The position numbers and the translations under genes are program-made. This document shows, in pieces, positions 27,401-34,212 of a stretch of DNA of 64,000 bases. The notes below the pieces were generated by a model. That model had not been told where the DNA came from. It ran no database searches and saw only the letters and a program-made list of their open reading frames with translations. How positions within the stretch are numbered: position 1 is the stretch's first letter; the number at the start of each line of letters is the position of its first letter. The DNA is from Paludisphaera soli (GTDB lineage: Bacteria; Planctomycetota; Planctomycetia; Isosphaerales; Isosphaeraceae): the NCBI RefSeq assembly GCF_011064595.1, contig NZ_JAALJI010000001.1, positions 372,001-436,000 on the forward strand, in the 5' to 3' direction.

Positions 27401-30000
27401 CCCTGGTTGGAGCCCGGCGCCACGAAGAGGCTGTTGGCGAGCCCGTAGACGCCGCCGACCTCCGGGCCGTTCGCCCGGTACGCGTTCTCCTGGATCACGT
27501 TGCGATCGCCGGCCAGCAGCGAGACGCCCTGCTGGGCGTTGTCGGCGATCACGTTGCTCCGCCCCGGCTGGCCGATCGTGTTGCCGCTCGCGCCCAGGAT
27601 CACGACCCCGACCGCGTTCTGCAGGCCGGGGGTCGACGCGGCGTCGGTGCCGATGAAGCTGTCTCGCACGATGTTCCCGGTCGCGCCCAGCCCGCTGATC
27701 TGCACGCCCGCGATCGACGACCGCACGAAGGTGGCGTCCTCGACCGTGTTGCCCGCCCCTTCGAGCAGCAGGCCCACGCCGCCGCCGTCGAACCGGCCGC
27801 GGCGGATCGTGACGCCGTCGGACTGCACGCGAAGGCCCGCGCCGCCGAAGCCGACGAAGTCGAGGTCCTGGACGACGCTCCCGTCGGAGCCCGGGGCCAG
27901 GACGAGGCCGTCGAAGATCGTGGCCGGGCCGGTCGCCTGGATCGTGATCCGCACGCCGGCGGGCACCGTCATCGTCGCCGGGCTCGTCAACGCCGGCAGC
28001 GGGGAGCCGGCGGCGACCAGGATCGTCCGCTCGCCCGGGTCGAGTTGGAACCGGATCTCGCCGCCGAGGCCGGCGTTGAGGTTGGCGATGACCCAGGGCA
28101 GCGACCCGGCCTCGACGCCGACGTTCGTCGTGACGGTCAGCAGGTCGCCCACCGAAGCGGTGTTCGAGAACGCCGAGGTGCCGAAGGTCGGGCGCGACGC
28201 CGTCACGAGGAGCACGGCGGCGTCGGTGAGCGAACCGCTCGGTACCAGCAGCTCGTTCGGCGTCCCGGCCTGGATCTGGCCGGCGGCGAAGAACGTCCGA
28301 CGGCCCGGCGCGGTCGCGTCGAGCGTGTAGACCTCGACGGTCGTCCCGGCCGCGAGGTCCGCCGTGAACCGGATCCTCAGGTTCGCCCCCTCGAGCGAGG
28401 CCGTGGCGATGACCGGAGGCAGGATGCCCCCGTTGGCCGCCGCGCCCACGTTGATGTCCCCTGCGGGGTTCGGCTGGGGCAGACTGCCGTTCGAACCGAC
28501 GTACAGATTCCTCAGGACGAAGTTCCGGGTCCCGGCGAGGACGCCGACGCCGGCAAGCGCGTTGAATCCGACCGTGTTCGCCTGGCCCGCGAGCGAGCCG
28601 CCCACGGTGTTGTCGTCCGAATTAAAGATCTGGACGCCGAAAGGGTTGCCGAGCCCGGCGGCGAGGGTGGCGTCGGTGCCGATGAAGTTGCCGATCACCG
28701 CGTTGCCCGCCGGCGTCGGGCCCACGATCTGCACGCCGGCCGTGCTCGCCAGCACGACGACGTTGGCCGAGCCCGCCGCCGTCCCGCCGATCGTGTTGCC
28801 GCCGGCCCCGCTGATCTGGACGCCGATCCCGTTCTGGAGCGGGCCGGTCGTCCCCTTCCGGCCGATCGCGTTGCCGACGACCGTGTTGCCGGTGGAGTCC
28901 GGCCCGAAGATCTGGACGCCGACCGCCGTGCTGGCGTCGATCGCGTTGCCCAGGCCCGTCGTCCCGCCGATCGAGTTGTTCGGCGCGTTGTTGATCTGGA
29001 CGCCGTAAGCGTTGGGCGCGGCCGCGTTCGCGACCGTCGTCCCGAACGTGTTGGCGGCGACGACGTTTCCCGTCGAGTCCGACCCGGCGATGAGCACGCC
29101 CGCCACCGCGCTGTTGCCGATCAGGTTGCCCGCGGCCGCCCCGCCGATCGTGTTCCCCGGGGCGTCGAAGATCTGGACGCCGTGCGCGTTGCCGATCGAC
29201 TCTCCGCCCGAACCGACGCCGATGAGATTACCCTGCACGAGGTTTCCGGTCGCGCCCGAGCCGAGGAGGCGGACGCCGGCGACCGAGCTGGAGCCGATCA
29301 CGTTCGCCGCCCCGGCGGCCGTCCCGCCGATCGTGTTCCCCGGGGCCCCGTCGACGAGCACGCCGATGGGGGCGCCCTGGCCGGCCCCGATGAGGTTCGA
29401 CCGGATGAGGTTCCCGGTCGCCGTCGAGCCGGAGACGGCGACGCCCGCGATGGTCGCGAAGCCGATCGTGTTGCCCGACCCCGAGGTGCCGACGGTGTTG
29501 TCGGACCCGCCCTCGACGAGGACGCCGTGGCCGACGGTCGCGGAGGCCCCGCCCAGCGTGTTGCCGAGGATCTGGTTGTCGTCCGACAGGATCCGGATCG
29601 CGGCCCCCGCGAAGTTGCGGATCGTCAGGTCCTGGATCGTGCTCCCGTCGGAGCCGGCGGCGAGCGTGAACCCGTCGAGCGTGCCGCCGCCGTCGATCGT
29701 GACGTCGGTCCGGCCGGTGACGTTGACGACGACCGGCCCCGTGATCGAGGCGAGCGGCGTCGACAGCACGATGGCCGAGGCGCCGGATCGGAACTCGATC
29801 GTGTCCACCGGGTCGGTCGAGTCGCCGTTGGCGTCGAGGATCGCCTGCCGAAGGCTGCCCGCGCCGGAGTCGGCGTTGTTGTCCACGAAGAAGGCCGTCA
29901 GAAGCGTGCGATCCTCGAAGATCTCCACCGTCGGAAGGCCCCGACGCCGTTTCGATGCACGATCCGCCCGCCGACCGGTCGTTCTATCCAGCCATCTCAT
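21406..30000 (-). CDS. giant right-handed beta-helix surface protein with LEPR-XLL-like N-terminus
   Basis: This 2864-residue protein starts with an Arg-rich segment and then VEIFEDRTLLT (residues 25-35), matching the planctomycete LEPR-XLL type of N-terminal sorting motif. It is followed by FFVDNNADSGAGSLRQAI, a domain often placed before parallel beta-helices. Related GSLP/GSLR segments recur at about residues 620 and 970. Most of the rest is a long run of 20-30-residue rungs built on GNxIGG, GVxIxGS, NVISGN and GNxIGxD, the signature of a right-handed parallel beta-helix (NosD/pectate-lyase-like fold). No catalytic site, sugar-lyase motif or autotransporter barrel was seen. The C-terminus is a Pro/Arg-rich tail. 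Most likely an extracellular adhesin or cell-wall structural protein. Confidence 0.9.
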   Translation of the reverse strand: MRWLDRTTGRRADRASKRRRGLPTVEIFEDRTLLTAFFVDNNADSGAGSLRQAILDANGDSTDPVDTIEFRSGASAIVLSTPLASITGPVVVNVTGRTDVTIDGGGTLDGFTLAAGSDGSTIQDLTIRNFAGAAIRILSDDNQILGNTLGGASATVGHGVLVEGGSDNTVGTSGSGNTIGFATIAGVAVSGSTATGNLIRSNLIGAGQGAPIGVLVDGAPGNTIGGTAAGAANVIGSSSVAGVRLLGSGATGNLVQGNLIGVGSGGESIGNAHGVQIFDAPGNTIGGAAAGNLIGNSAVAGVLIAGSDSTGNVVAANTFGTTVANAAAPNAYGVQINNAPNNSIGGTTGLGNAIDASTAVGVQIFGPDSTGNTVVGNAIGRKGTTGPLQNGIGVQISGAGGNTIGGTAAGSANVVVLASTAGVQIVGPTPAGNAVIGNFIGTDATLAAGLGNPFGVQIFNSDDNTVGGSLAGQANTVGFNALAGVGVLAGTRNFVLRNLYVGSNGSLPQPNPAGDINVGAAANGGILPPVIATASLEGANLRIRFTADLAAGTTVEVYTLDATAPGRRTFFAAGQIQAGTPNELLVPSGSLTDAAVLLVTASRPTFGTSAFSNTASVGDLLTVTTNVGVEAGSLPWVIANLNAGLGGEIRFQLDPGERTILVAAGSPLPALTSPATMTVPAGVRITIQATGPATIFDGLVLAPGSDGSVVQDLDFVGFGGAGLRVQSDGVTIRRGRFDGGGVGLLLEGAGNTVEDATFVRSSIAGVQISGLGATGNIVRDSFIGTDAASTPGLQNAVGVVILGASGNTIGQPGRSNVIADNAQQGVSLLAGDRNVIQENAYRANGPEVGGVYGLANSLFVAPGSNQGILPAHLLSASQGLAALSLLLQLDTTFASNPEIEVYRITATTAEFLGRGSAGFASGSGVATLPIAGVLPGDRLAVTITGDVLEGSINDPGDSTSAFSNQVLVVTPNVVVNTNDSGDGSLRGAVNYVSTLPADADRSIIFRIPDELRDPAGNWVIYLATDILIPSQVYIDGWNTQPSSEPLPGQFISPSVWLAPRPLNDPENNPDNTQAARGLVFQAGSDGSLVRGLGFREFVTAAVEIQTSNVQVVGNLIFGSFLPDGTPQGFGVSITGGTGNLIGGSAPGLMNVVGRFETAIRIAGPGSNYILSNQIGTNGFTSYRNIDGVSIVDSPNNLIRDNLIGNSTSGSAAVEDYGAGVRITGLGSVGNRVAGNSIGVLPFRDLEASAGNDVGIYVDASGNTIGSLRNGEQGIAGTQNVIGRNIVGVILTSTATGNVLAGNFVGTDPSGRALGNTQDGIWLRGARSNFVGQPAATLVNVIGWNAGAGIRLDSGASDNLIGNNVIGSSLQGAPLPNGRGIVLGDASRNILGPLAGAGPSPWDPTNRALLAGANFISGNVVGVVFQAGSRDNQLRGNVVGAYLAFPGNQGDGIRMEAGASNWIGGGLAGQAPPAALTPGVANVITGNLNGVHVGESTSDALIAGNWIYANRLNGVRAVGDMGGGVQLASILGNYIGTTFDGASNRTSDGAPTGNGLSGVLLNPTGSVPTGAAWSVDVRANLISSNGLNGVGVDSLLVGEVSTFNGSDPTRYARVLVAENVIGLNLAGQAVDARGVPLGNGLDGVRIINVGGVQVGSYATGDRPWSNVISGNLGRGVEVFWPEGTAPATATFGVWIVKNVIGGDLMGRAPQDAETGTGNLADGVFVFGDARASILSNRIVGNRGSGVHATDSLGLGGFGGSLLIESNEIGTDREGEDYNNSGDGVFLDRLLRGEGSTGGEVALIRRNAIGANRGNGITVQDSVDVGIKGNLIGSIGGIAGNAAQDHGNLGNGVFLNRGSRVTIGGAAAGDGNIVSGNQATGVILSGGGAHVVLGNLIGVGADGASSVGNLNSGIIVSASNGNVIGVDPSGRGVGNVISGNRLYGVLIAGGRTGSDLNTVAGNRIGTDLRGGAAVANFADGLFLLDASNTTIGGASEASRNVISGNRAQGIRIFGAGAVGNVLVGNFIGVGADGTTRIGNQGNGVIVENAGPNRIGVGGPLGGNVISGNAQSGVVIASTVGLSSDSQVLGNLIGLDASGETPVGNGGAGVVVSGAAGVQVGGTGAGQRNWISGNGQSGVLVSGAPIQGAPPTIYGNTIGLNRAGDRAIGNGGSGVQIVAASGVEVGYNVISANAVDGVQIFSPVAVAPADRNRIVGNFIGTNAAGTGALGNRGVGVDVINGHGNVIGGATRNVVSGNGAHGVVVEFQANRGFEGAGNVVDGNYIGLDRSGSRRVANGLFGVLLNNAVDTVVGYATGSPGLATIPGTLVPAPGQASNVISGNGAAGVVLTGSTTGTRVRGSFLGVDAQGRAFNDVGAGLDLYSRVGVLIESRASNNWIGGLVDGEGGVLEGTGNILTQSAAGDVPNLLGVQVNSPEALGNRIQSNLIGLDAQGRSGSNSIGVLLANAQDVRVGGYLPRQAGIGPNSPLGNVITGNALAGVEMIGSLATRNVLVNNFIGTGVSGLDRPAPRILPTSNPRYNPSQESGVLIVQSSGNTVGAVGAGNLISGNRYGVNIASLDANAPASSRNVVQGNTIGTDVTGLRALPNFQFGVFITAASDNLINSNLISANGLAGIEIFGGRSQLGGSGTAIALGNTITANQIGVDASGRVAFAVSDGSQIIGSIAQHPEITLPDGNVVNYGLQSHGVVVIGSSGNRVGLPGEGNVISGNILTGVYISRRDDQLNLFALPVDNAVQSNNLNVNGIYGVFRYDAPNGNPVAESPASNANTFTGTPIPIGDFVTGIDVSTPQTRAQSILLGPAGGAPRGPRRTPRRPRGLNTATPGSTLAASRPALARPALSQLAQAIRPR

Positions 30001-30889
30001 GGGAATCGTACCTCAGCAGTTTGGCTCGACGGTCCTCGCCTCATGGGGGAGGGCTTTGGGGATTCGGGCTCGGCGACCGGGCCGTCGCGAGGCGGCCGAA
30101 CCGATGGGTCTCGACGCCCCACGCACGAGGGACTCACGGCGGAAACCGCCATGTTTGATTGCATTGATTGGATCGCCGGCGGTCCGGATTTGCAAGCGCC
30201 TTTTCCGGGTTTCGCGAAATCCGCCTCGGGGGGCGCTCCGGTTCGAGATGTTTGAAAAAACACGGACCGGGCCGACTCGGTTACGGGGGCTCTCGCGTTG
30301 GTCGAACTAGGATAGCCGACGTAATCCTCCAAAACAAATTTATTTCGCCCCGTCCCCCGGCGTTTCCCATATTCCCGCCCTCAAGGAGGTCCGGCGTCGG
30401 GCGCGATCCTCGCCCCGCGATCGGTTTCGAGGTCGAAAATTGATATTATTATATCAAACTATGCTTGTTCAAATTTGGTTTAGTCCGGCTTTCGAAGCGT
30501 GGCGGGGCGTCCGCGGCGCGGTTCTGATATCATGCGGGCATGTCCCGAAAAATGGCGTTGAGTACGGTCTTGAAGCGTCACAGCAGGCCGGATTCTCCGC
30601 ATTCTCCTGCGAGGGGCGGAGAGGGTCGCCGGGGAAGCCCGGGGGGGCGGGCGGGCGATCGGACGAGGCCGATTTTTCGTTTGCATTCCCGCGTCGTCCG
30701 GCCGCAGAATACTCGGCGCGACGGGCCGCGACGAGGTGCGGCGGCCCGACGCACTCGCCGGGAGGCGGCCCTCGGGGGACCGCCGCCGCACGGCGGCGGG
30801 TCGCCATAAAAAAGACGTCAGCCGGTTCGCCGAAGAATTGGTCCCGTGCCCAGGATCCGAACGATCCCAAACAGACGAGGGCGCACGAC
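30001..30889. other. long non-coding stretch between the beta-helix gene and the T6SS core
   Basis: These 889 bases separate the divergent beta-helix and tssB genes. A distinctly AT-rich island covers about 30425-30485 and contains an 18-base palindrome. TGATATCA occurs again at 30525-30532. A GC hairpin (CGCCGCCGCACGGCGGCG) lies near 30781-30798, before an A-rich CATAAAAAAG. Open frames exist, but none has a ribosome site or protein-like composition. Confidence 0.55.
30440..30457. promoter_or_regulatory. AT-rich palindrome with a minus-strand -10 box
   Basis: TTGATAT-TATT-ATATCAA is a perfect inverted repeat of two 7-base arms around a 4-base centre. On the minus strand it contains an exact TATAAT (30453-30448), facing the beta-helix gene whose start is about 450 bases away. 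The -35 region is weak: TTTGAA with a 15-base spacer. A palindrome over a -10 box looks like an operator. The assignment is inference. Confidence 0.4.
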
Positions 30890-31444
30890 ATGCCGCGCGA
30901 TGAGAGTCTCCAGCACAAGCTCGACCGGGTCCGCCCGCCCCGGGTCCAGATCACCTACGACGTCGAGATCGGCGGGGCCCAGGTCAAGAAGGAGCTGCCG
31001 TTCGTCCTCGGGGTCCTGGCCGACCTGGCCGGGCACCCCGACCCCGACGCCCCGCCGCAGCCGGAGCTGAAGGACGAGAAGCGCAAGTTCGTGGAGATCA
31101 ACCGCGACAGCTTCGACCGCGTGCTCAAGGGCATCAAGCCCCGGCTCGCCCTCCGCGTCCCCAACAAGCTCGAAGACGACGGCTCCAAGCTGGGCGTCGA
31201 GCTGAAGTTCGACTCGATCGAGGATTTCGAGCCCGCCCGGGTGGTCGAGCAGATCGAGCCGCTCCGCAAGCTCCTGGAGGCCCGGCGGAAGCTCGCCGAG
31301 CTGAAGTCGAAGGTGGTCACGAACGACCGTCTCGAGTCGCTGCTCCAGCGCATCATCCACGACTCCGACCAGCTCTCCCGGCTCGGCCGCGAGACCGGCC
31401 ACGGCGACCAGGCGACGACCAGCCCCGAGGAGCCCCAGGCATGA
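30890..31444 (+). CDS. tssB: type VI secretion sheath small subunit TssB (VipA)
   Basis: TssB pairs with TssC to build the contractile sheath in the cytoplasm. The 184-residue product shows the family pattern: an N-terminal VRPPRVQITYDVEIGG strand, KKELPFVLGVLADL, a segment ending in KFVEINRDSFD, VELKFDSIEDFEPARVV, and a C-terminal helix for sheath contacts. Its length is usual for the family. The start at 30890 gives this N-terminus directly; upstream codons in the frame do not look like protein. A GAGGG precedes it at a long spacing. Its stop overlaps the tssC start (ATGA), which suggests coupled translation of the two sheath subunits in equal amounts. Confidence 0.95.
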   Translation: MPRDESLQHKLDRVRPPRVQITYDVEIGGAQVKKELPFVLGVLADLAGHPDPDAPPQPELKDEKRKFVEINRDSFDRVLKGIKPRLALRVPNKLEDDGSKLGVELKFDSIEDFEPARVVEQIEPLRKLLEARRKLAELKSKVVTNDRLESLLQRIIHDSDQLSRLGRETGHGDQATTSPEEPQA

Positions 31445-32952
31445 GCACCGCCGACGAACCCAAGGCCCGGCCGTCCGCCCCCGAGGCCGTCGCCTCCGAG
31501 GCGACCCCAGAGGCCAACCTGCTCGACGAGATCCTCAAGGCCAACCGCGTCGGCGAGGGGGAGGCCGAGCTCCGCAAGTACCACTCGGACCTCGTCGGCC
31601 AGCTCGTCGAGGACATCATGGCCGGCGAGATGAAGGTCTCCGCCGACACCGAGCGGATGATCAACGACCGGATCGCCGAGATCGACGCGCTCCTGAGCGT
31701 CCAGCTCAACGAGATCATGCACGACCCCGAGTTCCAGAAGCTCGAAGGCTCGTGGCGCGGGCTGCACTACCTGGTGCACGAGTCCGAGACCAGCCCGATG
31801 CTCCAGATCCGGGTGCTCAACACCTCGAAGAAGGAGCTGCTCCGCGACCTCGAGCGGGCGAAGGAGTTCGACCAGAGCGCCCTGTTCAAGAAGATCTATT
31901 CGTCCGAATACGACGTCTACGGCGGCACCCCTTACGGGGCCCTGATCGGCGACTTCGAGTTCGGCAAGCATCCCCAGGATCTGGCGCTCCTGAAGCGGAT
32001 CTCCCAGGTCGCCGCGGCGTCGCACGCCCCGTTCCTGGCCGCCGCCGCCCCCCAGATGTTCGGCTGGGAGAGCTTCGAGGAGCTCCCCCAGACCCGCGAC
32101 CTCGCGGAGATCTTCCGCTCCCGCGAGTACGACAAGTGGAAGTCGTTCCGCGAGAGCGAGGACTCCCGCTACGTCGGCCTCTGCCTCCCCAGGACCCTGA
32201 TCCGCGCCCCGTACGGCCGGGCCACGGTCCCGATCGAGGAGTTCAACTACGAGGAGGACGTCGACGGCCGCGCCCACGACAAGTACCTCTGGTCGAACGC
32301 GGCCTACGCGATGGGCGCCCGGATGACCGACGCCTTCGCCAAGTACGGCTGGTGCGCCTGGATCCGGGGCGTGGAAAACGGGGGCCTGGTCCAGGGCCTG
32401 CCGCTCCACAGCTTCACCACCGACGACGGCGAGATCGCCAACAAGTGCCCGACCGAGACCCTGGTCGGCGACCGCCGCGAGAAGGAGCTGGCCGACCTGG
32501 GCTTCATCGCCCTGGCCCATTGCAAGAACACCGACTACGCGGCGTTCTTCTCCGCCCAGTCGTGCCAGAAGCCGTTCGAGTACGACACCGACGCCGCCAC
32601 GGCCAACGCCCGGCTGTCGACCCAGCTGCCTTACATCCTCATGACCTCCCGGTTCGCCCACTACCTGAAGGCGATCGCCCGCGACAAGATCGGGTCGTTC
32701 ATGAGTCGCAAGGACTGCGAGGTCTGGCTGAACAACTGGATCACCAACTACGTCACGCCCGACGAGCGGGCCTCCGAGAACTCCAAACGCGAGCGGCCGC
32801 TCTTCGACGCCCGGATCAGCGTCGAGGACGACCCCCGCCGGCCCGGCTGCTATCGGGCCATCGCCCTGCTCCGGCCCCACTACCAACTCGACGAGCTGAC
32901 CGTCTCCATGCGGCTGGTCTCCGAGCTGCCCGCGGGGGCCTCCTCGAAGTGA
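31441..32952 (+). CDS. tssC: type VI secretion sheath large subunit TssC (VipB)
   Basis: TssC is the large sheath subunit that wraps the Hcp tube with TssB. The 503-residue product is of normal length and carries typical TssC stretches: EGSWRGLHYLV, IYSSEYDVYGGTPYGALIGDFEF, the LPRTLIRAPYG motif, EFNYEE, FLSAQS-like FFSAQSCQKP, and the RFAHYLKAIARDKIGSFM segment near the C-terminus, which ends in strands for the sheath handshake. It overlaps tssB by four bases. The gap of about 130 bases to hcp has no visible terminator. Confidence 0.96.
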   Translation: MSTADEPKARPSAPEAVASEATPEANLLDEILKANRVGEGEAELRKYHSDLVGQLVEDIMAGEMKVSADTERMINDRIAEIDALLSVQLNEIMHDPEFQKLEGSWRGLHYLVHESETSPMLQIRVLNTSKKELLRDLERAKEFDQSALFKKIYSSEYDVYGGTPYGALIGDFEFGKHPQDLALLKRISQVAAASHAPFLAAAAPQMFGWESFEELPQTRDLAEIFRSREYDKWKSFRESEDSRYVGLCLPRTLIRAPYGRATVPIEEFNYEEDVDGRAHDKYLWSNAAYAMGARMTDAFAKYGWCAWIRGVENGGLVQGLPLHSFTTDDGEIANKCPTETLVGDRREKELADLGFIALAHCKNTDYAAFFSAQSCQKPFEYDTDAATANARLSTQLPYILMTSRFAHYLKAIARDKIGSFMSRKDCEVWLNNWITNYVTPDERASENSKRERPLFDARISVEDDPRRPGCYRAIALLRPHYQLDELTVSMRLVSELPAGASSK

Positions 32953-33080
32953 TCCCTCGATCGATCGGGAGCGATCCCGGCCCTGAAGGACCAGGGCGAC
33001 GTCTCCGACTTCGTGACTTGTCTTCAGGCGCACGGTGACAAACGGCCCCCCCGGGGGCGAATCAGCCAGAGGAGCGACCC

Positions 33081-33563
33081 ATGGCAGTCGACTATTTCTT
33101 GAAGCTCGACGGGATCGACGGCGAATCGACCGACTCCAAGCACAAGGGGGAGATCGACGTCGAATCCTGGAGCTGGGGCCAGACCAATACCGGCGATGCG
33201 GCCCACCGCGGCGGCATGGGGTCCGGCAAGGTCGCCATGCAGGATTTCCACTTCGTCATGCGGATGAACAAGGCCACCCCCAAGCTGATGGAGGTGTGCG
33301 CCACCGGCGAGCACATCAAGAAGGCCGTCCTCACCTGCCGCAAGGCCGGCAAGGAGCAGCAGGAATACCTGAAGGTGACGATGAGCGACCTGATCGTCTC
33401 CAGCTACCAGACCGGCGGGTCCAACGGCGACGTGGTGCCGACCGACCAGATCAGCCTGAACTTCTCGAAGATCGAGTACGAGTACAAGGAGCAGAAGGCC
33501 GACGGCACCCTCGGCGGGGCGGTCAAGGCCGGCTACGACGTCAAGGCCAACAAGAAGGTCTGA
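33081..33563 (+). CDS. hcp: type VI secretion tube protein Hcp
   Basis: Hcp hexamers stack into the inner tube that is pushed out with the tip. The 160-residue product opens with MAVDYFLKLDGIDGESTD, followed by GEIDVESWSWG, the classic Hcp start, and continues with strands such as MQDFHFVMRMNKATPKLM and an LTCRKAGKEQQEYLKV segment. The C-terminus shows the QISLNFSKIEYEY pattern. Length is normal and no extra domain is fused. GAGG-like bases before the ATG serve as the ribosome site. A strong terminator lies immediately downstream, so hcp could be the last gene of a sheath-tube transcript and accumulate to a higher level than the baseplate genes. Confidence 0.96.
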   Translation: MAVDYFLKLDGIDGESTDSKHKGEIDVESWSWGQTNTGDAAHRGGMGSGKVAMQDFHFVMRMNKATPKLMEVCATGEHIKKAVLTCRKAGKEQQEYLKVTMSDLIVSSYQTGGSNGDVVPTDQISLNFSKIEYEYKEQKADGTLGGAVKAGYDVKANKKV

Positions 33564-33596
33564 CCGCAGTCGGCGGCCCCCGGGGCCTCGAAACCG

Positions 33597-33632
33597 CGCG
33601 GCCGCCCCGAGCATCCGGGGCGGCCGCGTTTT
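33597..33632 (+). terminator. intrinsic terminator after hcp
   Basis: A perfect 13-bp GC stem (33597-33609 with 33616-33628) with a 6-base loop is followed by TTTT. It sits between hcp and tssE, inside the T6SS cluster. Confidence 0.85.
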
Positions 33633-33674
33633 CGCGTCCCCGAGCCGCGCGGCCGGCGGCCCCGGAGTCTCGCC

Positions 33675-34169
33675 ATGGCGAAGTCCACGAACGGCGCCCG
33701 CTTCCCGCACTCGCTCTGGGAGCGGCTCACGGAGCCGTCGCTGCTCTCCGGCGACGCCCTGGCGACCTCCTCGGCCTCCAGGCTCGACCGGCTCCGAAAG
33801 GAAGTCCTGTCGCACCTGGAGTGGCTCCTGAATTCGCGCTGTTGCGTGGGCGAGGCCATCGAGGGCTCCGAGGTCCTCCGGGCCTCGATCGTCGGCTACG
33901 GGCTCCCCGACCTCTCGGCGCTCTGGACCGGCGATCCTCGCGATCGCGAACGGCTCGAACGGACGCTGGAGGACGTGATCCGGCGGTTCGAGCCGAGGCT
34001 CAAGGACGTCCGCGTCGAGTTCAACCCCGCCGGCAAGGACCAGTCCCGATCGATGCTCCACTACCGGGTCTCGGCCGTCATCAAGGTCAAGCCGATCGCC
34101 CAGCCGATCGAGTTCGACACCGTGCTGGAGCTGGGCAGCAAGGCGTTCCTGGTCCGCGGGGCCGAGTGA
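33675..34169 (+). CDS. tssE: type VI baseplate protein TssE (gp25-like)
   Basis: TssE is the gp25-like baseplate protein that starts sheath assembly. The 164-residue product has the expected layout: SLWERL near the N-terminus, an LRKEVLSHLEWLLNSR helix, a YGLPDLS motif that is hallmark for the family, and a helix ending IRRFEPRLKDVRVEF, where the EPR triad contributes to sheath initiation. A beta-hairpin of HYRVSAVIKV type closes the domain. It starts about 40 bases after the hcp terminator and must therefore rely on read-through or a promoter I cannot pinpoint. tssF follows after 43 bases. Confidence 0.93.
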   Translation: MAKSTNGARFPHSLWERLTEPSLLSGDALATSSASRLDRLRKEVLSHLEWLLNSRCCVGEAIEGSEVLRASIVGYGLPDLSALWTGDPRDRERLERTLEDVIRRFEPRLKDVRVEFNPAGKDQSRSMLHYRVSAVIKVKPIAQPIEFDTVLELGSKAFLVRGAE

Positions 34170-34212
34170 ATCGGGAGCCCGCCGCCCCCCGCGGCGGCGA
34201 TCGGAGGCGGCG

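Noticed and set aside
22000-29900. Large plus-strand open frame of over 2700 codons opposite the beta-helix gene
   Set aside because: It is a shadow of the minus-strand gene. Its translation is Arg/Asp/Val-rich without motifs, while the minus strand shows regular beta-helix rungs and an LEPR-XLL-like start.
21406-30000. CRISPR array or DNA tandem repeats
   Set aside because: The repeated pattern (GTTGCCGAGATCA-like) is degenerate and in frame with NVISGN/NTIGG protein rungs of the beta-helix. Unit lengths vary and there are no spacers of constant size.
30540-30809. Open frame upstream of tssB
   Set aside because: No ribosome site, Arg/Gly/Pro-rich translation and no recognisable motif; it lies in a GC-skewed non-coding stretch.
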